From positions 1 to 37,358 of the forward strand of contig JBPBQN010000162.1 in the NCBI GenBank assembly GCA_050954865.1: DNA of 37,358 nucleotides, given 5' to 3'. Below the pieces are notes generated by a model. That model was not told the DNA's origin, made no database searches, and saw nothing but the letters and a program-made list of their open reading frames with translations. A program made the position numbers and the translations under genes. Shown here piece by piece: positions 16,080 through 24,207 of this stretch. The stretch comes from Mucilaginibacter_A sp050954865. Its GTDB lineage: Bacteria > Bacteroidota > Bacteroidia > Sphingobacteriales > Sphingobacteriaceae. How positions within the stretch are numbered: position 1 is the stretch's first letter; the number at the start of each line of letters is the position of its first letter.

Positions 16080-17024
16080 TTAAGCAATTAAATTGTAGTT
16101 GGTAAGGATTGATTTGTTAACAGTGCGTGCAAATAATTGGTTCCAATCGGCTAAAAAACGGTTTAAGTTATAAAATTTAATTGCTGTTTGATGCGCATTT
16201 TCTCCGATCTGAACAGCTAATTTTTGATCATTAAGTAAGTTTTTTATCTTCCCGATCAAATAATTCAAATCGGAATGTACAAAACCGGAAACTTCATTTT
16301 CCAAAATGGTTGGCAAAGCTGTTGTACCCAAACCAACAACCGGCATGCCGAGCATCATCGCCATAAAAACTGAAAATTGCGGACTTTGATATCGATCCGG
16401 ACAAAACAAAAAACGATAAGAACTTAATTTTTCCGGTAGGTTTTGGTACGTAACGCCATCAACTCCAATCTGGATAACGGCTATCGGCAATGCTTCTTTT
16501 ACCTGCCTAAAAATGTCCATTCCGGTTACGCGGTCATCCGCAGGAAATTCTTCTAAAACGATTACGCCGACAGGTTTCTCGCCTGAAAATAATAAAGGAT
16601 TTTCCGGTACGCCATTCTCGATTACGGTAACATTCAATTCGTTATTATCCCACATCAAAGCATTATAATGATTGATGTGAACTAACTGAACGTCAGTATC
16701 TTTTATAAAATGTTTGGCGTTGGTTGGATGTTGTTTTGGCGGATTCAGTTCCAGATAGATTTTTGGAAGCTGGCGTTGTTGATCCGACAAAACCTCAAAT
16801 TGTTTGGCTTGATAACTTGCTTCATCCTGAAACAAAATCAGATCAAAATCCAGATTTTTCAAATCAGCAAAAGCAATTTCCGTTACATTATTTTGTGTTG
16901 AAAATTGTGCCTTAAAAGAAGCATTCTGTCCTTCAGGAACAAAAAAATCAACATCATCCTGCGCCAAGGCAAACAGATATTGCTGATGAATGGGCCAGGT
17001 AAAAACTTTGTAACGTTTCGCCAT
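16080..17024 (-). CDS. Glycosyltransferase-like protein (GT-B, family 4-like)
   Basis: From the ATG at 17024 the product has 314 residues, starting MAKRYKVFTWPIHQQYLFAL. The N-terminal half is divergent. The C-terminal half resembles the donor domain of GT-B enzymes, with RFLFCPDRYQSPQFSVFMAMMLGMPVVGLGTTALPTI (in the position of the E-x7-E region) and NEVSGFVHSDLNYLIGKI. The usual EX7E acidic pair is not obvious, so activity is uncertain. It is the first gene of the minus-strand cluster, 6 bp ahead of the GT4-GmhA fusion. A TTG five codons upstream is possible but less likely as start. Confidence 0.75.
   Translation of the reverse strand: MAKRYKVFTWPIHQQYLFALAQDDVDFFVPEGQNASFKAQFSTQNNVTEIAFADLKNLDFDLILFQDEASYQAKQFEVLSDQQRQLPKIYLELNPPKQHPTNAKHFIKDTDVQLVHINHYNALMWDNNELNVTVIENGVPENPLLFSGEKPVGVIVLEEFPADDRVTGMDIFRQVKEALPIAVIQIGVDGVTYQNLPEKLSSYRFLFCPDRYQSPQFSVFMAMMLGMPVVGLGTTALPTILENEVSGFVHSDLNYLIGKIKNLLNDQKLAVQIGENAHQTAIKFYNLNRFLADWNQLFARTVNKSILTNYNLIA
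16489..16514 (+). repeat. Probable interspersed-element copy inside the glycosyltransferase gene, class G-TC
   Basis: Head ATGCTTCTTTTA at 16490 with tail CCTGCCTAAAAAT, close in the tail to the intergenic copies at 14162 and 24185. The gene reads the other strand as DIFRQVKEALPI. Confidence 0.55.
16900..16924 (-). repeat. Probable interspersed-element copy inside the glycosyltransferase gene, class G-TC
   Basis: On the minus strand the head ATGCTTCTTTTA is followed by AGGCACAATTTT. It is translated as NASFKAQF in the divergent N-terminal region of the glycosyltransferase. Confidence 0.5.
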
Positions 17025-17131
17025 GTAAAATTTATTCAAATAAGCTTTTGTCAGGTTTGTGGTGTGCTAACTAACACTGCAATAATTTGTTTGGTTTTGA
17101 TATTTAGCTTAAAAATATCGATACAAAACCT

Positions 17132-17155
17132 GAATGCTTCTTTTATCGCACAAAA
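17132..17155 (+). repeat. 25-bp interspersed element, class G-TC
   Basis: Head ATGCTTCTTTTA at 17134 with tail TCGCACAAAAAAT. It lies in the divergent gap between the glycosyltransferase cluster and ccmC, upstream of the ccmC promoter. Confidence 0.85.
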
Positions 17156-17179
17156 AATGGGCAACCAAGTCGTAAATTA

Positions 17180-17208
17180 TTTGGTTTGCGATGCAAGTGC
17201 TACCTTTG
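17180..17208 (+). promoter_or_regulatory. Predicted promoter of ccmC
   Basis: TTTG at 17180-17183 and TACCTTTG at 17201-17208 (TAnnTTTG) are 17 bp apart and fit the Bacteroidota -33/-7 promoter. The ATG of ccmC is 16 bp beyond the -7 box. Confidence 0.6.
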
Positions 17209-17224
17209 CCCAACAATTTTCAAG

Positions 17225-17899
17225 ATGAAATTTATTTATAAAAGCTGGTGGAAAATTCTGGCGGTAATCATGATTATTTATACGCTGATTGCCGGTTTGC
17301 TTTTCCACGTGCCAGCCTTGCCAATTTTGCACGAAACCATCCGCAACCTGTATTTCCATGTGCCGATGTGGATGGCGATGCTGGTTATTTTCAGTATTTC
17401 CGTGTTTTACAGCATCAAATATCTGCGTACCAATAAAGAAGAATACGATTTGATTGCGGTAGAATGTGTAAATACCGGCGTAGTGTTTTTTATCTTCGGA
17501 TTATTAACCGGCATGATCTGGGCAAAATACGCTTGGGGCGAATACTGGAGCAACGATCCGAAACAAAACAGTGCGGCCATTGCGTTTTTACTTTACTGCG
17601 CTTATTTGGTGCTGCGAAATTCAATCGATGAAGAGCAGAAAAGGGCAAAAATTTCCGCAGTGTACAACATTTTTGCGTTCCCGATTATGATTGTGCTGAT
17701 TTTTATTTTGCCGCGATTAACCGATTCCTTGCATCCCGGAAACGGCGGAAATCCGGCTTTTGGCAAATATGATTTGGACAGCCGGATGCGCGTAGTTTTG
17801 TATCCGGCGTTTATTGCCTGGCCGCTGATTGCCGTTTGGATTGCCACTTTACGTTACCGCATCCGTTTAATAGAAAATAAAAGAAACACGATAGACTAA
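17225..17899 (+). CDS. ccmC: Cytochrome c maturation heme protein CcmC
   Basis: CcmC is an inner-membrane protein that presents heme for transfer to CcmE during cytochrome c assembly. The 224-residue product (ATG at 17225) has about six membrane helices, the first conserved His in LYFHVPMWM (His45) and the tryptophan-rich motif WGEYWSNDP (Trp104-Pro112), the Bacteroidota form of the WGxxWxWD heme-handling motif. A longer reading from 17186 adds Cys-rich residues that lie across the predicted promoter, so I reject it. ccmD follows after 4 bp. Confidence 0.9.
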   Translation: MKFIYKSWWKILAVIMIIYTLIAGLLFHVPALPILHETIRNLYFHVPMWMAMLVIFSISVFYSIKYLRTNKEEYDLIAVECVNTGVVFFIFGLLTGMIWAKYAWGEYWSNDPKQNSAAIAFLLYCAYLVLRNSIDEEQKRAKISAVYNIFAFPIMIVLIFILPRLTDSLHPGNGGNPAFGKYDLDSRMRVVLYPAFIAWPLIAVWIATLRYRIRLIENKRNTID

Positions 17900-17903
17900 C
17901 CTG

Positions 17904-18116
17904 ATGAAAAAAATATTGCTTCCGTTTTTAATGCTGTTTTTATCAACCTTTTTTTCATTTGCGCAGCAAACCAACGATGTGGAAATGGCGGATCAGATGC
18001 GCAGTTCCGGGAAAATTTACGTGGTAATTGCTACCATTGTGATTGTATTTATTGGTTTGGCAATTTATCTTTTCAGCATAGATCAGCGTTTGAAAAAAAT
18101 CGAGCGCGAAAAATAA
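17904..18116 (+). CDS. ccmD: CcmD-like small membrane protein
   Basis: The 70-residue protein has a signal-like hydrophobic start (MKKILLPFLMLFLSTFFSF, AQ cleavage), a short polar stretch, then one membrane helix (IYVVIATIVIVFIGLAIYLF) and a basic tail RLKKIEREK. This is the layout of CcmD, which helps release holo-CcmE from the CcmABC complex. Position 4 bp after ccmC supports the call. Sequence conservation in CcmD is low, so naming rests on topology and context. The codons 17930-17955 resemble the interspersed element. Confidence 0.8.
   Translation: MKKILLPFLMLFLSTFFSFAQQTNDVEMADQMRSSGKIYVVIATIVIVFIGLAIYLFSIDQRLKKIEREK
17930..17955 (+). repeat. Probable interspersed-element copy inside ccmD, class G-GT
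   Basis: Head ATGCTGTTTTTA at 17931 followed by TCAACCTTTTTTT. It encodes LMLFLSTFF of the hydrophobic signal segment, so composition may explain part of the match. Confidence 0.5.
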
Positions 18117-18137
18117 GCTTCTTTTATCACCCCAAAT
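18115..18137 (+). repeat. 25-bp interspersed element, G-TC with one head mismatch
   Basis: AAGCTTCTTTTA followed by TCACCCCAAATT begins inside the TAA stop codon of ccmD (18114-18116). Confidence 0.7.
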
Positions 18138-18266
18138 TACTCAACCCAACTACTTGTTGAAACGTATACACTGAATTTATAAAAACGTTGTAATTGCGAA
18201 ATTGGAAAAATTTGCACCAAATTTGCATACCTTTTTATAAACCAGTTAATGTAACAATATTTTATT

Positions 18267-19703
18267 ATGAGTAATTCAATAGTTCTGTCCGAAACAGAAA
18301 ATCACTTCTTTGGTGATGTTTGTCAGTTTTTTGATCATGCCGCGCAATTTACCCAGCATGATGCCGGTTTGCTGGATCAAATCAGATCATGCAATAGCGT
18401 TTACCGATTTCGTTTCCCCATCCGTAAAGGCAACGGTTTTGAAGTGATTGATGCCTGGCGGATAGAACATTCGCACCACCAATCACCCACAAAAGGCGGT
18501 ATTCGTTACAGCGAAATGGTTAATGAAGATGAAGTTATGGCGTTGGCTGCTTTGATGACGTATAAATGCGCCATTGTAAATGTACCTTTTGGCGGCGCAA
18601 AGGGTGGCATCAAAATCAACCCTAAAAAATACTCTGAGCAAGAGCTGGAAAATATTACCCGTCGTTACACAGTAGAGTTGATTAAGAAAAATTTTATCGG
18701 CCCAACCATTGATGTTCCCGCCCCGGATTATGGCACAGGCGAACGCGAAATGGGCTGGATTGCAGATACTTATGCAACCATGAACCCAGGTCAAGGTGAT
18801 GCTTTAGGCTGCGTTACCGGCAAACCAATTGCTTTACACGGAATTGCTGGAAGGCGCGAAGCAACCGGTCGCGGCGTGGCCATTGCAACACGCGAATGTG
18901 TAAGCGTTGCGGAAGATATGAAAAAACTCGGACTGCTGCCCGGCATTACAGGCAAACGCGTAATTGTACAGGGTTTGGGTAACGTTGGCTTTTATTCGGC
19001 TAAGTTTTTGGCTGAGTTTGGTGCGTTGATCGTTGGCATCTGCGAGTTTGAAGGTGCCATTTACAACGAAGATGGCCTGGATGTGAATACTGTTTTTGAG
19101 CACAGAAAAGCAATCGGTTCTATTTTAGGTTATCCGCTTGCGATGAAAGAGTTTAAAAACTCTGCTGAAGGTTTGGAACAGCCTTGTGATATTCTGGTTC
19201 CGGCTGCGCTGGAGAATCAGATTACGGGTGATAATATTGGCCGTATTCAGGCAAAAATTATTGTTGAAGGTGCCAACGGCCCGACTTCTCCGGAGGCAGA
19301 AGCTGTATTTACAGAACGCGGTGGCATCATCATACCGGATATGTACGCAAATGCCGGTGGCGTTACGGTTTCTTATTTTGAGTGGTTGAAAAACTTGTCG
19401 CACGTTTCCTTTGGAAGAATTAACAGAAGATTTGAAGAAACCGCCAGCCTGAATTTAGTTAACATGGTTGAAGGTTTAACCGGCGTAGCTTTAACGCCGA
19501 TGCAGCGGGCAACTATTGTAAAAGGTGCATCAGAACTGGAATTAGTAAATTCTGGTTTGGAAGATACAATGATCCGTTCTTACCACGAAATCCGCGAGAC
19601 CTTCATCTCCAACCCTAAAATTGATACGTTACGCACAGCGGCATTTGTGGTGGCGATTAATAAAATTGCGGTTTCTTATAAAAACCTGGGCGTTTGGCCT
19701 TAA
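18267..19703 (+). CDS. Glu/Leu/Phe/Val family dehydrogenase (glutamate dehydrogenase)
   Basis: The 478-residue enzyme interconverts glutamate and 2-oxoglutarate plus ammonia with NAD(P). The substrate and catalytic region reads TYKCAIVNVPFGGAKGGIK, with Lys100 and Lys112 as the expected substrate-binding and catalytic lysines. VPAPDYGTGEREMGWI follows, and the Rossmann motif is QGLGNVG. Length is somewhat over the usual 415-450. It lies between ccmD and ccmE on the same strand but with 150-bp gaps on both sides, so it is probably its own transcript; a strong hairpin terminator follows. Cofactor preference (NAD or NADP) is not certain. Confidence 0.93.
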   Translation: MSNSIVLSETENHFFGDVCQFFDHAAQFTQHDAGLLDQIRSCNSVYRFRFPIRKGNGFEVIDAWRIEHSHHQSPTKGGIRYSEMVNEDEVMALAALMTYKCAIVNVPFGGAKGGIKINPKKYSEQELENITRRYTVELIKKNFIGPTIDVPAPDYGTGEREMGWIADTYATMNPGQGDALGCVTGKPIALHGIAGRREATGRGVAIATRECVSVAEDMKKLGLLPGITGKRVIVQGLGNVGFYSAKFLAEFGALIVGICEFEGAIYNEDGLDVNTVFEHRKAIGSILGYPLAMKEFKNSAEGLEQPCDILVPAALENQITGDNIGRIQAKIIVEGANGPTSPEAEAVFTERGGIIIPDMYANAGGVTVSYFEWLKNLSHVSFGRINRRFEETASLNLVNMVEGLTGVALTPMQRATIVKGASELELVNSGLEDTMIRSYHEIRETFISNPKIDTLRTAAFVVAINKIAVSYKNLGVWP

Positions 19704-19704
19704 A

Positions 19705-19733
19705 CACCAATTTTTACCCGATAAAAGAAGCAT
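19705..19733 (-). repeat. 25-bp interspersed element, class G-TC, built into a terminator
   Basis: Minus-strand head ATGCTTCTTTTA with tail TCGGGTAAAAATT. Its head end forms the left arm of the terminator hairpin after the glutamate dehydrogenase gene, and the right arm continues as a partial opposite copy (GATGCTTGTTTA). Confidence 0.85.
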
Positions 19734-19765
19734 CGCCCCCAATCAGGCGATGCTTGTTTATTTAT
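19728..19765 (+). terminator. Rho-independent terminator after the glutamate dehydrogenase gene
   Basis: AAGCATCGCC (19728-19737) and GGCGATGCTT (19746-19755) form a perfect 10-bp stem with an 8-base loop, followed by GTTTATTTAT. It lies 25 bp after the stop codon. Confidence 0.8.
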
Positions 19766-19821
19766 AATGTTTCCAAATAACATATACGAATCGCAAAAAA
19801 AATAATTCGGAGTATGTTTTG

Positions 19822-19829
19822 TACTTTTG
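19822..19829 (+). promoter_or_regulatory. -7 promoter box for ccmE-ccmF
   Basis: TACTTTTG fits TAnnTTTG and lies 28 bp before the ccmE ATG, just after the dehydrogenase terminator. A clear -33 TTTG is not visible. Confidence 0.5.
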
Positions 19830-19857
19830 TAGTCTCAATCAACCAGGGAAAATTCTG

Positions 19858-20271
19858 ATGAAAAAAAGCTCAATTTTAGGTATCATCGTGATTGCCGTTG
19901 CGATCTGCATCATCATTAGTACATATGCTGATACCAGCACTTACGGTTCTTTCAAAGAAGCAAAAACTACACAAAGTGAACTGCATGTGGTTGGTCATCT
20001 CAATAAACAAAAACAGCTGATTTACGACGCCAAAAAAGACGCTAATTATTTTTCTTTTTTCATGAAAGATAACAAAGGCGAAGAATGCAAAATTGTATAT
20101 GCTGGTACTAAACCGCAGGATTTTGAGCGTTCTGAACAAATTGTTTTAACCGGACAAATGGTTGGTAAAGAGTTTCATGCTTCAAAAATACTGATGAAAT
20201 GTCCATCCAAATACACGCAAGATAAATTAGATGTTACCGAAGCAAAAGCATCTAAACAAGCCTCAATTTAA
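19858..20271 (+). CDS. ccmE: CcmE heme chaperone, CxxxY variant
   Basis: CcmE carries heme from CcmC to CcmF on the outer face of the inner membrane. The 137-residue protein (ATG at 19858) has one N-terminal membrane anchor (residues 6-22) and an OB-fold domain with the conserved VVGHL and VLTGQMVGKEFHASKIL segments. The heme-attachment motif, HxxxY in E. coli, is Cys115-Pro-Ser-Lys-Tyr119 here, the CxxxY type known from Desulfovibrio and archaeal CcmE. The upstream TTG at 19819 adds residues across the predicted promoter and is rejected. ccmF starts 4 bp after the stop. Confidence 0.88.
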   Translation: MKKSSILGIIVIAVAICIIISTYADTSTYGSFKEAKTTQSELHVVGHLNKQKQLIYDAKKDANYFSFFMKDNKGEECKIVYAGTKPQDFERSEQIVLTGQMVGKEFHASKILMKCPSKYTQDKLDVTEAKASKQASI

Positions 20272-20274
20272 TTA

Positions 20275-22737
20275 ATGAACATTCAATTCACAGGCGAGCA
20301 CCTTTTTCCAGGTCAGCTTGGCCAAATATTTATTGTGCTGGCGTTTGGCTCGGCACTTTTTTCTGCTATCAGTTATTACTTTGCAACCGTAAATAAAAAT
20401 CAGCTTGATAATTCCTGGAAGCAGTTTGCACGTTACGGTTATTTTATCAACACGCTTTCGGTAGTTGGTATTGGTTGCTGCCTGTTTTATATCATTTATA
20501 CGCATTTATTTGAATACCATTACGCCTGGGCGCATTCATCAAAAACACTTCCGGTTTATTATATCATTTCCAGTTATTGGGAAGGGCAGGAGGGCAGTTT
20601 CTGGCTTTGGGGATTTTGGCAGGCTATGTTGGGAAATGTACTGATCTGGAAAGCTAAATCTTGGGAAAACCCGGTGATGGCTGTTGTTGCTTTGTCGCAA
20701 GCGTTTATCGCTTCCATGCTGATTGGGGTAGAAATGTTTGGAACGAGAGTTGGAAGTTCGCCATTCATTTTGTTACGACAAGCCATTGAAGCACCGATTT
20801 TTAGTCGTGCCGATTATTTAGGTTATGTAAAAGACGGAAACGGTTTAAATCCATTGCTGCAAAATTATTGGATGGTGATTCATCCGCCAACTTTGTTTTT
20901 GGGTTTTGCATCGATGGTGGTGCCGTTTGCTTATGCGATTGCTGGTTTATGGCAGCGCAAATACAAAGAATGGATTCAGCCAGCCATTTCTTACTCGCTT
21001 TTTGCAGTGATGATTTTAGGAACCGGAATCATTATGGGTTCTTTCTGGGCTTATGAATCCCTGAATTTTGGTGGATTTTGGGCTTGGGATCCGGTAGAAA
21101 ATGCTTCTTTCATTCCCTGGTTAACGCTGATTGCAGGTGTGCACGTGCTGGTTGTTTTTAAAAATACCGGACACTCTTATTTCACAGCAGCATTTTTAGT
21201 GATCATCAGTTTTATACTGGTTTTATACGCTTCTTTTTTGACTCGAAGCGGCATTTTGGGTGAAACTTCCGTTCACGCGTTTACTGATTTAGGCATGAGC
21301 TGGCAATTGCTGGTTTATCTGTTTGTTTTTATTGCCATATCGGTTTGGCTGCTGGTTTCCCGCTGGAAAGAATTGCCCATTACCAAAAAAGATGAAGAAA
21401 CTTATTCGCGCGAATTCTGGATGTTCGTTGGAGCTATTTTTCTGGCACTTTCCTGTTTACAATTAATTATTGTTACTTCAATACCCGTTTGGAATGCCAT
21501 TTTTGGTACAAAAACCGCTCCGCCAACAGAACCGGTGCGCTTATACAATATTGTACAATCCGCTTTTGCAGTAGTAGTTACGCTGTTGATGGGCTTTGCT
21601 CAGTTCCTGAAATATAAACGCTCTGATGCCACAACATTTTTTATCCGTTCCATGGTTTATTTGTTGTTTGCAGCATTAATCAGCGCAGTAATTATCTGGT
21701 CATCAGGTTTATATCATGCACAAACGGTTTATATGCTGGTTGTTTTCGGTTCTGTTTATGCTGTGCTGGCCAACACCAAATATCTGGCAGATTTATTTAA
21801 AGGAAAAACAAAATTAGTTGGTTCGGCGGTGGCACATATTGGTTTTGCATTGCTGCTGATTGGTGCGGTGATTGCTGCCGGAACAAGCAAAGTCATCACC
21901 ATAAATAACAGTGGTGTTGGTTTTGGAGATGAGTTTGAAAAGGTAGGAAATTCGCGAGAAAACCTTCGTTTGGATTTCAATACGCCGGTAAAAGTTGGTC
22001 CTTATACGGCAACTTATGTAGGTGATTCTTTAAACGGACCAAATCATTACTTCAAAGTAAATTATAAAAAGATTGATGCTAAATCCGGCAATGTAAGTGA
22101 AAATTTTACCTTACTTCCCAACGCGCAGGCCAACCGGAAAATGGGTTTGATTTCCTCTCCGGATACCAAACATTATGTGTTTAAAGACATGTATTCTTAC
22201 GTAAGCATTGCCTGGCCAATGAAGTTTCAGGAAGATCAAACTGCTGAAAGTGAAGGGCATGCAGAAAGTAACGATGATAAAGAATACGCCAAACCAGTTG
22301 CACATGAAATGAAAATTGGTGATACCATTCATTATCGTGCCGGACTGATTATTTTGAAAGCCATAGAAAAAGATGCAAAAGTGCGCGATATACCGATGAC
22401 GAAAAATGATGTTTCCGTTGGTGCGCAGCTGGAAGTGCAAAGTAATGGCAAAGTTTTTACTACCGAACCGATTTTTATGATTAAAGGCGGAAGTAAATTT
22501 GATTTCAGCAAAAAGGTTGACAGTGCTGATTTAAAAGTTCGTTTCTCCAACATTCTGCCCGAAAAAGGCATGATGGAAATTACAACTCTTGTAAAACCGG
22601 AAGGCGAAAAACCATATATTGTGATGAAAGCGATTGAATTTCCTTCGATTAACTTCTTCTGGTCGGGCACCATCATTATGGTGATTGGTTTTATTCTTTC
22701 TATCTTCCGCAGAAATAAGGAACTGAAAACAGTTTAA
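20275..22737 (+). CDS. ccmF: Cytochrome c heme lyase CcmF
   Basis: CcmF joins heme to apocytochrome c at the periplasmic face of the inner membrane. The 820-residue protein has about 14 membrane helices, the WWD domain (NFGGFWAWDPVENASFIPWL), conserved HPPTLFLG and LTRSGILGETSVHAF segments, and a periplasmic beta-rich region (about residues 545-790) before a last membrane helix. It is longer than E. coli CcmF (about 650) because of the enlarged periplasmic domain, as I would expect for Bacteroidota. It is cotranscribed with ccmE (3-bp gap). Confidence 0.94.
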   Translation: MNIQFTGEHLFPGQLGQIFIVLAFGSALFSAISYYFATVNKNQLDNSWKQFARYGYFINTLSVVGIGCCLFYIIYTHLFEYHYAWAHSSKTLPVYYIISSYWEGQEGSFWLWGFWQAMLGNVLIWKAKSWENPVMAVVALSQAFIASMLIGVEMFGTRVGSSPFILLRQAIEAPIFSRADYLGYVKDGNGLNPLLQNYWMVIHPPTLFLGFASMVVPFAYAIAGLWQRKYKEWIQPAISYSLFAVMILGTGIIMGSFWAYESLNFGGFWAWDPVENASFIPWLTLIAGVHVLVVFKNTGHSYFTAAFLVIISFILVLYASFLTRSGILGETSVHAFTDLGMSWQLLVYLFVFIAISVWLLVSRWKELPITKKDEETYSREFWMFVGAIFLALSCLQLIIVTSIPVWNAIFGTKTAPPTEPVRLYNIVQSAFAVVVTLLMGFAQFLKYKRSDATTFFIRSMVYLLFAALISAVIIWSSGLYHAQTVYMLVVFGSVYAVLANTKYLADLFKGKTKLVGSAVAHIGFALLLIGAVIAAGTSKVITINNSGVGFGDEFEKVGNSRENLRLDFNTPVKVGPYTATYVGDSLNGPNHYFKVNYKKIDAKSGNVSENFTLLPNAQANRKMGLISSPDTKHYVFKDMYSYVSIAWPMKFQEDQTAESEGHAESNDDKEYAKPVAHEMKIGDTIHYRAGLIILKAIEKDAKVRDIPMTKNDVSVGAQLEVQSNGKVFTTEPIFMIKGGSKFDFSKKVDSADLKVRFSNILPEKGMMEITTLVKPEGEKPYIVMKAIEFPSINFFWSGTIIMVIGFILSIFRRNKELKTV

Positions 22738-22738
22738 C

Positions 22739-22760
22739 CATACTTCTTTTATCATGAAAA
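22739..22760 (+). repeat. 25-bp interspersed element, class A-TC
   Basis: Head ATACTTCTTTTA at 22740, then TC and the ATG of the NTF2-like gene at 22754. The copy fills the 16-bp gap after ccmF. Confidence 0.75.
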
Positions 22761-23185
22761 AAATCGCCGGTTTATATTTTATGCTGATGATTACTATTTC
22801 GATGAATGCAAACGCGCAAAGCAAAGACGAAAAACAAGTTGCAATTGCAGTTGAAACGTTGACGAAAGCGATGATTGATGGTAACCGATCAGCTTTGGAA
22901 AACATTGCTTCGGATGCGTTGAGTTATGGTCATTCCAGCGGAAAAATTCAAAATAAAACTGAATTTGTAGAAGCGATTGCAAGCAAACAATCGGATTTTG
23001 TTACTATCAATCTCAGCGATCAAACCATAAGTGTAAAAGATCAAACGGCAATTGTTCGGCACAAACTTTCCGCAGAAACCAATGATGGCGGCAAACCGGG
23101 CAACGTAAATTTGGGCATTATGCTGGTTTGGGTGAAAGAAAAAGGAGCTTGGAAGTTGCTGGGACGACAGGCTTATAAGCTGTAG
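22754..23185 (+). CDS. Secreted NTF2-like / DUF4440 protein
   Basis: The 143-residue protein has a signal peptide (MKKIAGLYFMLMITISMNANA, cleavage near QS) and a SnoaL/NTF2-like cone fold: VAIAVETLTKAMIDGNR (first helix), ALENIASDALSYGHSSGKIQNKTEFVEAI, then strands ending in VWVKEKGAWKLLGRQAYKL. DUF4440 proteins of this form are common secreted proteins in Bacteroidota. The pocket could bind a small molecule, but no reaction is known. It follows ccmF closely and may be read from the same transcript. Confidence 0.85.
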   Translation: MKKIAGLYFMLMITISMNANAQSKDEKQVAIAVETLTKAMIDGNRSALENIASDALSYGHSSGKIQNKTEFVEAIASKQSDFVTINLSDQTISVKDQTAIVRHKLSAETNDGGKPGNVNLGIMLVWVKEKGAWKLLGRQAYKL

Positions 23186-23212
23186 AAGAAAATTTTCCTG
23201 TTGTGATGAAAA

Positions 23213-23245
23213 AATTTCTATATTTGAGTAAAGCGTATAGAAATT
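23213..23245 (+). promoter_or_regulatory. Promoter and autoregulatory operator of the Xre-RES module
   Basis: AATTTCTATA (23213-23222) and TATAGAAATT (23236-23245) are perfect 10-bp inverted arms 13 bp apart, ending directly before the antitoxin ATG. The -7 box TATATTTG (23219-23226) overlaps the left arm. A bound antitoxin dimer would block RNA polymerase, as type II modules usually do. Confidence 0.7.
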
Positions 23246-23734
23246 ATGGCTCAAAAAATAGGTGTCAAAAACAGTGCATCAGCAAAAAAAAATGTTGAAG
23301 ATATCAATGCTGAAAAAAACATTGTAAAAGAAGCATTAATGGTTTATCAAAAGTTATGCGTCAATCCGATTGACTTATTAAGCAATTCTAAAAAAGGTTT
23401 GGAGGCTAAAGCGGCCATTAATTTTATAAACCTTTCGGGTTTTACACCGGCTGAATTTCAGGAAACATTTAAAACTACAGTAAAAACAATTCAAAATTAT
23501 AACCGAAACGAGTTAAAACTGGATGCTGCGCTGAGTGAAAAATTACTTAAATCTTTTATTTTATTTGAAAAAGGAACTGCTGTTTTTGGTTCTGCCGGAA
23601 ACTTTAGCAGTTGGTTGCGTCAACCTGCGTTTGGATTAGGTAACCAAATTCCGTTTGAAATAATGGATACTATTACAGGTATTAACTTGATTGATGATGA
23701 ATTAACCCGTATTGCATACGGCGATTTAGCATAA
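23246..23734 (+). CDS. Xre/MbcA/ParS-type antitoxin
   Basis: The 162-residue antitoxin pairs with the RES toxin immediately downstream (1-bp gap). Residues 30-95 form a helical Xre-like DNA-binding region (VYQKLCVNPIDLLSNSKKGL ... FTPAEFQETF). Residues 100-162 are the MbcA/ParS toxin-binding domain (DUF2384) with WLRQPAFGLGNQIPFEIMDT and the closing LTRIAYGDLA, which blocks the toxin active site. A perfect inverted repeat just upstream is the likely operator. The pair is AT-rich compared with its neighbours, as acquired modules often are. Confidence 0.9.
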   Translation: MAQKIGVKNSASAKKNVEDINAEKNIVKEALMVYQKLCVNPIDLLSNSKKGLEAKAAINFINLSGFTPAEFQETFKTTVKTIQNYNRNELKLDAALSEKLLKSFILFEKGTAVFGSAGNFSSWLRQPAFGLGNQIPFEIMDTITGINLIDDELTRIAYGDLA

Positions 23735-23735
23735 T

Positions 23736-24185
23736 ATGCTGGTTTATCGTATTGCTTTAACTCAGTTTGCACAAACGCTAAAAGTTTCCGGTCAAGCGGC
23801 GCGTTGGAATCCTGATAAAGTTGAAATGATTTACACGTCTGCAAACCGATCTTTATCTTGTCTGGAAAATGTATTACATCGTGGCAGAACTGGTTTAATG
23901 CAATTATTTAGTGTCATGATAATTGAAATCCCACAGGCAGTTGCAATTAAAAAAGTTAATTTGGGAGAATTAACTGAAGACTGGAAAAATTATGACCAGT
24001 TTCATTTCACGCAAAATTTAGGTAAAAAGTGGATTGATATGAGTGAAACCGCTGTTTTACAAATACCGTCATCTGTTATTGAAGAAGAAGTTAATTATTT
24101 AATCAACCCAAATCATCCAGATTTTGCTAAAATCAGACTCTTTAAAATAGAACCTTTTATTTTTGATAAACAGATAAAATTATAA
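23736..24185 (+). CDS. RES-domain toxin (NAD+ phosphorylase/glycohydrolase type)
   Basis: RES toxins deplete NAD+ and arrest growth. The 149-residue protein carries the family landmarks: YRIA with Arg5, ARWNP with Arg23, a YTSANRSLSCLE stretch with Glu44 and the LQIPSSVIEEEVNYLINPNH region with the conserved Ser112/113. Length is normal. It is co-operonic with the antitoxin, starting one base after its stop codon. The activity is inferred from characterised family members such as MbcT. Confidence 0.9.
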   Translation: MLVYRIALTQFAQTLKVSGQAARWNPDKVEMIYTSANRSLSCLENVLHRGRTGLMQLFSVMIIEIPQAVAIKKVNLGELTEDWKNYDQFHFTQNLGKKWIDMSETAVLQIPSSVIEEEVNYLINPNHPDFAKIRLFKIEPFIFDKQIKL

Positions 24186-24207
24186 TACTTCTTTTATCGC
24201 CTAAAAA
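24185..24207 (+). repeat. 25-bp interspersed element, class A-TC
   Basis: Head ATACTTCTTTTA followed by TCGCCTAAAAA. It starts on the last base of the RES toxin stop codon and ends directly before the ATG of the DUF2520 gene, filling the whole gap. Confidence 0.85.

Noticed and set aside
17186..17224. Upstream start for ccmC adding 13 residues
   Set aside because: The added residues are Cys-rich, lie across the predicted -7 box and are not part of the family N-terminus.
21094..21114. GCTTCTTTC in ccmF resembling the element head
   Set aside because: It encodes ENASFIPW of the conserved WWD domain and the bases after it do not fit the tail, so protein conservation explains it.
21226..21246. 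CGCTTCTTTTTT in ccmF resembling the element head
   Set aside because: It encodes YASFLTRSG, a conserved CcmF segment, and the tail does not match.
23315..23336. Reverse head in the antitoxin gene
   Set aside because: The head is exact but the tail does not fit, and it encodes a plain VKEALMVY helix.
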